DNA from: Lepidurus packardi
Taxonomy: Eukaryota > Arthropoda > Branchiopoda > Notostraca > Triopsidae
Assembly (NCBI GenBank): GCA_023053545.1
Contig: JAKZAN010000006.1
Location: forward strand, 5,833,001 to 5,897,000
Direction: 5' to 3'
Length of the DNA: 64,000 nucleotides
A program made the translations under genes and the position numbers. Under the pieces are notes generated by a model. The model saw only the letters and a program-made list of their open reading frames with translations. It did not search any database and was not told the origin of the DNA. Positions 58,201-64,000 of this stretch are shown here, piece by piece. Numbering within the stretch: the first letter of the stretch is position 1; the number at the start of each line of letters is the position of its first letter.

Positions 58201-61200
58201 AAAACCATCCAGACAATCGCATTGCTCGCATGGTTGGCTTGTGAAAAAGGCATTTGGGGCCCGCATCTTGTCGTCGTACCCACTTCGGTCATGTTAAATT
58301 GGGAAATGGAGTTCAAAAAATGGTGCCCAGGTTTCAAGATCTTGACATACTATGGCTCCCAGAAGGACCGTAAATTAAAGCGCACAGGCTGGACCAAACC
58401 CAATGCTTTCCATGTCTGTATTACCTCCTATAAACTCGTCATCCAAGATCACCAAGCTTTTCGAAGAAAACGTTGGAAGTACTTCATTCTCGACGAAGCC
58501 CAGAATATCAAGAACTTCAAGTCGCAACGTTGGCAACTTTTGCTCAACTTCCAAAGCCAAAGGTAATTTTTTTTTTTTTTAAAGGAAGATAATTTTAAAA
58601 AACGTGTTTCAGACGGTTGCTGCTGACAGGCACTCCCTTGCAAAACAACTTGATGGAACTGTGGTCCTTGATGCATTTTCTCATGCCGGACGTGTTTGAA
58701 TCGCATCGGGATTTCCGCGAATGGTTTTCCAACCCAGTTACGGGCATGATAGAAGGTTCCTCAGATTATAACGAATCGGTCATCCGTCGGCTACACAAGG
58801 TTCTAAGGCCTTTTCTCCTTCGTCGTCTGAAAAGCGAAGTAGAGAAGCAATTGCCCCAAAAATACGAACACGTCGTCATGTGCAGGCTTTCAAAACGTCA
58901 GCGCTACTTGTATGACGACTTCATGTCCCGTGCCAAGTAAGTTATATTTTGTTTTTTTACACGTAAGAAAAATATGTCCCACTTACTGCCCCAGTCTTTT
59001 CGCTTCTGGAAATGCTGGGTTTATATTATTTGTGGGAAAAAGCAAACGCATGGAGGCTCAAAACAGCGGAAGTTACTTGTATAGGATTTTCGACACCTGG
59101 GGCATTCAACACTTACATTAAGATTTTTTTTTATACAAGTTCTATTATAAAGTTTTGCTAAAGGTGCTTTGTTTACCAAAATTATAAATTTTACCGTTAT
59201 TTTGTTATAGAACGAGAGAGACGCTATCATCTGGAAACCTGTTGAGTGTTATCAACGTTCTTATGCAATTGCGGAAAGTTTGCAACCATCCTAACCTGTT
59301 TGAAGCGCGCCCTACAATATCTCCCTTCCAGATGCAAGGATTGGTTTGTACTACTGCCTCTTGCGTTTTTGGGGCGCTGGATTATGACCCTTTCAAGGTA
59401 AGAAAGACGTCTTGAAATTCGTTGGGGAAAGCAGTGCTTTTCAGTGTTTTTGTTGTCGTTTACAGCTGAATTAATACCGTTTTCGTTTTTGTCTTAAGCA
59501 AGTGAACCTGTACACTCTCAACCTGTTACTGGCCGAATTGGAGCTGACCTTAACTGCCTTTGCGGCTCATCGTGTGCGGCGTTTCCAAGCCGCTCCTCCC
59601 TTGATCCAAGAAGTCGATTGGAGTGCTAGTCCACCTCCTCGTTGCCCGGCGGGTAAGATACGCTTACACGTCAGAGCGTCGTCGAATGTCCCGCTCATAC
59701 CGGGTGCAGCTCCGATTAACGCACCTGCTGGGATCAAACCTGGTCTATCGACAACTGTACCCGGCACACCTCCAAATACTAGCCAGCTCCAAGCGCGTCT
59801 TGGACCTAGTCCTGCGACAGGCGTTACGGGCTTGAGTGCACCTCAACAACCTCGTTTGGCTTCCCCAGCCCCGTCTTTGCCAGGATCCTCTCCTCAACCA
59901 ACAGCGGCCGCTATTGGTCAGTCTTCTCATGCCATGGGAATCTTGAGAGGTAAACATTGCATAAATTACGCTTTTGTTCTTTAAATTCTCATGATGACTA
60001 ACGAAGGCATGCACCACTCCGAAGGACAATGTAGATTATGCACACCATAAGGTTACTGAAGGACTTGTACTTTTAATCAGTTGGAAAATTTAACTTATTC
60101 CGGATACTAACCAATCCTTTTTTGTATTCTAGGTGCCGCTCCTGGAAATAACGGTGTTTCTCAGTCCTCGGTCAACCCAGGGATATTGCGAGGTAAAAAA
60201 TTTTTCTTATTTCTGAGCCTGGAAATACAATCACCAATTAGCCATAAAAATGATGATTTACAAAAGGCATGCACCACTCCGAAGCGTTGTGACGATTATG
60301 CTCACCATTAGGTTTCTGATTATTTTCACTGTTTTAATTGAAAATTCGTGTTCCTGTAGTTATAAAGAAGTTAATTAGTATTTGCTGGTTAGGTTCTGCG
60401 CCAGGAAACAATGGGATTGCTGGTACGAGTTCCAGTCCGGCAACTAATGGGACAGTCACTGGAATCCGATTAGCTTCCAATGTGAGCTCAGCTGGGTCTA
60501 TGACGTCCTTGACGGTCCAACTTCCGCAGGGTGGAACTACACGGTTAACCTTACCAACCTCCATCGCACAGTTGGTTCAGCCAGGAGGTGGAAATTTGGT
60601 AGCAAGTTTAGGAGGCAGTGGAGCTAGATCTCAGGGAGCCCAACTCAGTTTAACTTCTGGTAAGAACTACTTAATTTTTCACGAATTTTTGGATGAGGAT
60701 GTTGCGCTTTAAGTAGGCGGCGTAGTGTACTTCGGATCGCTACGCTGCTGGACATAAGCGCGAAATAAATTTTCGAGTAGGAAAATTTGACTCATGTTTT
60801 CATTAGAACTGGGTTTTTTCAATTCTTGGACATATTTTCTTATTAACGATGTTCATAGTGGTTACATAGTTCAAACAAACTAACCCTTTGTTGTTGCTTT
60901 CTGTATTAAAATAGTTATGACTTCTGCTGGGCAGCGTTTTGTATTAACTCGTAATCCAGCAGCAGCTCGCAGTACAGCGATACCTCCCACTCCAGGGACG
61001 CCCATTACGCTGCGCGGACAGCCCCCTTCAACACCATTAACAAGATTAGCTGCGACGCAGAGACCCGGAGACACTTCTGCTACTCCCATACCTATTGCCA
61101 AGCCTGAAAACGGCCCCGAGCCTACTGAAACGCTCAGAAGACGAGACAGACACGCGTGGGATAAAAGCGTGTTTAGATTGGTAAGTTGAAATTCTTTTAA

Positions 61201-64000
61201 ATAGGCGTCGCTTATAGTGATCACTGGTTATAAGAATTAGCCGCTTATAGGAATCAAATGTTAAATTACCGATTCAAAATGCTAAAATGTATAGAATTTT
61301 CATCGGTTATTAGAATCACATTTTTGGATATAAGAATCAATTTCAAAAGAATCCTCCCATATTGACTGATGACATTTCTCTTACATCGTTGACTAATCTG
61401 TCATTTCCAGTCTACTACGCCAATGGGGAAATCCCTTCTAAACTCTCCAGTCAATCAAATGAGCAGGTTATTCAATTGAATGACCAGTTCCTTTATCTGA
61501 CTGGGTACGTTAGAAGGGATATCGTGTTTAGAACCCTACCTAAGCGTAGGACTAGTCTTCAGAGTCGCAGTGTTAGTTGCGTTGTGGACAAGTGGTTCCA
61601 TAAAAATGGCGACGAACAAGAAAATTGTTGATTTAAATTTAAAAGAGAAGTTGCGGCTCATTAAAAATTACGACAAGTTAAATCAAAAAGATTTGTCACC
61701 TTTATCTACATATTTCCGATTTTGGGTACAAGCATCAAAATTGGCTAGACAAACGTGATCACTAAGCGACGCCTACTGTAGTTGTTTCAAATGAATTGAT
61801 GCGAAGACGGACTTCTTTATCTTTGGAGGGCGTGAGTCAATTCAACGGCTCTGCTCTCCGACAAAAGGGAAGGAGAGAAAGTGCAACTCTACCAACCTGA
61901 TCTGATTTCGATGTTGGATTGGGGTGCAGAGAAAGCTACATTTTTTTTATATGTTTCACGTATCTGCCGTAGCTTTGAAAGACCGAGAAGTCTTAAGTGA
62001 CTATTTGTATCTGTTACAGCCAAACCTGGAAGACAAGAGAAGGCAGGAGCGACGAGAAAAGCTGGCTTTATTGGCCCGCTTGAACAAACAACGTTGTGCT
62101 GCTTGTCCCATCTATGGTGCGGATCTCATTGAAGCGGTAGCCCACGGGACAAAGACGCCAGCAGCACAGGCCGATCCGGAGCAGTGGCAAGGCTCAGGTG
62201 CGGGCTATGTTCATTGCCTTAAAGCTTTCGAGCCCTTCCGGAGGGCAGATGTCTACCTCACTAGCAGCGATGCACTCCGGCACGCCTTGTTCACTCCAGA
62301 AGAACGCATGGATCAACTTCAGGACACTATTTCCAGGTAGAAAAAATTGTTGGCTTTAGTTTTACGTTTAAGTGCGCCGGGCACGGTATCATCATCATCC
62401 TAGCGCATACAATGCTGTGGCGTGACTTGTATTCCGTGAATAGAAAAAGCAAGCTCCAGCATTCACAAGGATTTATTGACCGTGTGTGCTCGGAGTTTGC
62501 TGACAATTTCGCTTTTGCCATAAACTGGAAATAATGAAGGACTAAATATTTGATGTTTTATAGGTTTGTTTTCTGTGTCCCGCCTGTCAATGCTCCTGTT
62601 ATCCAATTCCACGTATCTCATCCCCAACCTTCCTTATTCTGGCAACACCAGTGCCGTGAAACAGCTCTCAAGCAAGAATTGTTTCCGAAGTGTGGTTTGC
62701 TTCATCCTGTATCATCAGCCATGGTGACGCAGTTCCCAGATCCTAGGCTTATCCAGTATGATTGTGGTAAGCCGATTTGTTGAATTACTTCTCAATATTT
62801 CACACCTGTGGCGCTTTAAAAATAGACAGGATAGTTTGATCAGTCGCTATTCTGTTGAGCAAAGTCGCCAGAGTAAAAGGAATGCCATAACTCCCAGGAC
62901 GGGGCTGTTACATGGCTTGATCTGGGTTTATAGCATTTCGACAACATTAATAAGTTTTTTTTTATTAATATTGAGAAATTAGCGCATTTCTTTGTTGATT
63001 GTGTAGAAGACTAATGACCGGGTTGTTTTCCTATAGGAAAACTGCAAACTTTATCGGTACTTCTGCGGCAATTGAAAGTGGGGAAACATCGTGTGCTACT
63101 TTTCACGCAAATGACGCGCATGTTGGATGTACTGGAATCTTTCCTGGCACACGAGGGCCATCTTTACCTGCGTTTGGACGGCACCACCAAAGTCGACCAG
63201 CGGCAAGCTCTTATGGAGCGTTTTAATGCGGATACTCGTATCTTTGCCTTCATTTTATCCACTCGGTCTGGCGGTGTTGGGGTCAATTTGACTGGCGCAG
63301 ATACCGTTGTATTTTATGACTCAGATTGGAATCCCACAATGGACGCACAGGTGAATTACTTCCGTTTTTTATGTACCCTTTTTTGTTTCATGGTACACGA
63401 AGCACTGATTTTTGGATAGGCAACTTTTAAAAGTGAGATAGTTTCTGTGTTGGTTGCTAGTCAGAAGTTGATGCGCGTTTCACCCCACACTGCTTCAGAA
63501 TGGAGCAAGTGTGTTTTGATTCACGCTAAAGTATGCTGAGGACTCATCTACTGGGGAAATGGGCCCATAACTTCTCAGTCAGTCGTATCTCACACATTTG
63601 CATTAATATCAAGCAATATTTGTATATTTTCATAGTTCATTAAACCTACTGTATTATACTGATTTTTCATTCTGGAATGAGTATGACTTATTTCCTTTCA
63701 GTCCTTTCAAGTACTAGTACTTCAAAAATTTTAATACTTGTGCATTTTTTAGGCTCAAGATCGTTGTCATCGGATTGGTCAGACTCGCGATGTACATATT
63801 TACCGCCTAATTAGTGAGCGCACCGTTGAAGAGAATATCTTAAAGAAGGCCAACCAGAAACGCTTGCTGGGTGATATTGCAATCGAAGGTGGTAATTTTA
63901 CCACTGCACAGTTGAAGAATTCGACCATCCAGGACTTATTCGACGTGGATCAAGAAGAGGCAGATGCTTCCAAACGTATGGCAGAGGTGTTGGATAGACC
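55217..64000 (+). CDS. SRCAP: SRCAP/Domino, SWR1-type chromatin remodelling ATPase, 5' part (runs off the right edge)
   Basis: Eighteen exons fit in frame: 55217-55565, 55631-55875, 56099-56284, 56346-56486, 56680-56869, 57075-57530, 57593-57828, 58072-58562, 58613-58936, 59211-59397, 59499-59949, 60133-60192, 60393-60659, 60915-61180, 62020-62336, 62564-62766, 63037-63350, 63753-64000; 1,643 codons so far. Domains: HSA ([20 protein letters not shown], about residues 231-285, which binds actin-related proteins), a long acidic region (about 370-600), SNF2 ATPase lobe 1 with [24 protein letters not shown] (about 639), DEAQNIKN and [13 protein letters not shown], a Pro/Thr/Gly-rich insertion of about 500 residues, and lobe 2 with [31 protein letters not shown] and [12 protein letters not shown]. 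The split ATPase and HSA define the SWR1/SRCAP class, which exchanges H2A for H2A.Z. Several introns host small RNAs and one a transposon. Confidence 0.96.
55945..56013 (+). ncRNA. Box C/D snoRNA-like, family 1 copy 1 (SRCAP intron 2)
   Basis: Terminal stem CCCC/GGG encloses a degenerate C box ATGAGGA, D' box CTGA, a C'-like TGGAGAC and D box CTGA (56007-56010). The guide before D, ACGAGGCATTTG, is complementary to CAAATGCCTCGT of conserved large-subunit rRNA. The guide before D' (AGATAACGAG) matches the adjoining CTCGTCATCT with one mismatch. This is the weakest of the three copies because of its C box. Confidence 0.7.
56534..56599 (+). ncRNA. Box C/D snoRNA, family 1 copy 2 (SRCAP intron 4)
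   Basis: CCC/GGGG stem, C box TGATGAT (56539-56545), D'-like CAGA, C'-like TGGTGAC and D box CTGA (56592-56595). Guides: CGAGGCATTTG before D and GATGACGAG before D'. Both are complementary to adjoining parts of the same conserved LSU rRNA stretch. About 66 nt, in a 193 bp intron. Confidence 0.85.
56939..57004 (+). ncRNA. Box C/D snoRNA, family 1 copy 3 (SRCAP intron 5)
   Basis: CCCT/GGGG stem, perfect C box ATGATGA (56943-56949), D'-like CAGA, C'-like TGTTGAC and D box CTGA (56997-57000). The guide ACGAGGCATTTG (12 nt) before D and AGATGACGAG (10 nt) before D' are complementary to CAAATGCCTCGT and CTCGTCATCT, which overlap in LSU rRNA. This is the best-formed copy. Confidence 0.88.
59991..60059 (+). 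ncRNA. Box C/D snoRNA-like, family 2 copy 1 (SRCAP intron 11)
   Basis: C box ATGATGA at 59991-59997, D'-like CCGA, C'-like GTAGAT and D box CTGA at 60056-60059. The guide before D', CATGCACCAC, is complementary to GTGGTGCATG of small-subunit rRNA. The second guide (CACCATAAGGTTA) was not matched. It resembles animal U32/U33-type guides in its target. Confidence 0.7.
60250..60319 (+). ncRNA. Box C/D snoRNA-like, family 2 copy 2 (SRCAP intron 12)
   Basis: C box ATGATGA at 60250-60256 and D box CTGA at 60316-60319. It shares AAGGCATGCACCACTCCGAAG and GATTATG with copy 1 and so has the same 10 nt complementarity to SSU rRNA. Conservation of boxes and guide against diverged flanks supports a functional RNA. 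Confidence 0.72.
60702..60764 (+). ncRNA. H/ACA-like hairpin (SRCAP intron 13)
   Basis: Lower stem TTGCGCTT/AAGCGCGAA (one bulge), an internal loop of TAAGTAG facing TGGACAT, upper stem GCGGCGTAG/CTACGCTGC (9 bp with one G-T) and a 14 nt loop. Directly after the stem comes AAATAA, which fits the H box ANANNA. This is the layout of a pseudouridylation-guide hairpin. A convincing second hairpin with an ACA tail was not found, so the class is tentative. Confidence 0.5.
61204..61773 (+). mobile_element. Pogo/Tigger-like short element in SRCAP intron 14
   Basis: Termini GGCGTCGCTTATAGTGATCAC and GTGATCACTAAGCGACGCC are inverted repeats (2-base indel), flanked by TA on both sides (61202-61203 and 61774-61775), the Tc1/mariner/pogo target. 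A 50-codon ORF at 61606-61758 begins [20 protein letters not shown], like the N-terminal Psq/CENP-B-type helix-turn-helix of Tigger transposases, and then stops. It is thus a 570 bp deletion derivative and not autonomous. It lies wholly within the intron. Confidence 0.85.

Noticed and set aside
58975-59110. Possible H/ACA snoRNA in SRCAP intron 9 (TCCCAC/GTGGGA outer pairing with CCCAG/CTGGG inside)
   Set aside because: The second hairpin and a correctly placed ACA box could not be found; the first hairpin alone is too weak.
61775-62019. Open stretch [15 protein letters not shown] followed by a donor-like GTGAGT, possible extra SRCAP exon
   Set aside because: The direct join of exon 61180 to 62020 is in frame and matches the family (KSVFRL to PNLEDKRR); the stretch ends in a stop and lacks a clear acceptor.

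Overview
The window is nuclear DNA of an animal, most probably an arthropod. The evidence is compact multi-exon genes with 48-72 bp GT-AG introns, a degenerate array of CCTAA (the complement of the arthropod telomere unit TTAGG), secreted resilin-like and Q/P/Y-rich proteins of cuticle type, and animal-only families such as SLC34, HGSNAT, TCAIM and FABP. The tiny introns and tandem gene duplication would fit a branchiopod crustacean, but the sequence alone does not settle the group. All exon models were built by hand from splice sites and reading frame; every complete multi-exon model sums to a multiple of three.

Layout. 1-1.2 kb holds the 5' part of a TCAIM-like gene on the minus strand. 1.2-12.2 kb is repeat territory. 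It contains a complete 4,630 bp DNA transposon with 17 bp terminal repeats, an 8 bp target duplication, two subterminal repeat arrays and a frame-broken transposase; a duplicated block at 2.0 and 11.3 kb; an interstitial CCTAA array; three tRNA-related SINE copies; a 76 bp tandem repeat; and an orphan 3' exon of ribosomal protein S23. 12.6-18.9 kb carries two minus-strand membrane protein genes, an SLC34 sodium/phosphate cotransporter and the lysosomal acetyltransferase HGSNAT. 20.5-35 kb is a sparse domain of secreted, low-complexity protein genes that share one design: a tiny first coding exon of 2-9 codons, a phase-0 intron inside the signal peptide, and one or a few large repeat-rich exons.

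36-64 kb is dense with housekeeping genes: NCBP3 (RNA cap binding), GLOD4, MRM3 (mitochondrial rRNA methyltransferase), two tandem ACOX3-like peroxisomal acyl-CoA oxidases with identical exon lengths, CD2BP2 (spliceosome), MTO1 (mitochondrial tRNA modification), GOSR1 (Golgi SNARE), an FABP, and the 5' three quarters of an SRCAP/Domino SWR1-type chromatin remodeller that runs off the right edge. GLOD4/MRM3 and GOSR1/FABP are divergent pairs with 167 and 182 bp between start codons.

Most notable finding: the SRCAP introns appear to host small nucleolar RNAs. Three related box C/D RNAs lie in introns 2, 4 and 5, and both of their guides match adjoining parts of one conserved large-subunit rRNA segment. 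Two further box C/D RNAs lie in introns 11 and 12 with a guide matching small-subunit rRNA, and a strong H/ACA-like hairpin lies in intron 13. Intron 14 carries a pogo/Tigger-like element. The new-looking transposon at 2.9-7.5 kb is the second highlight.
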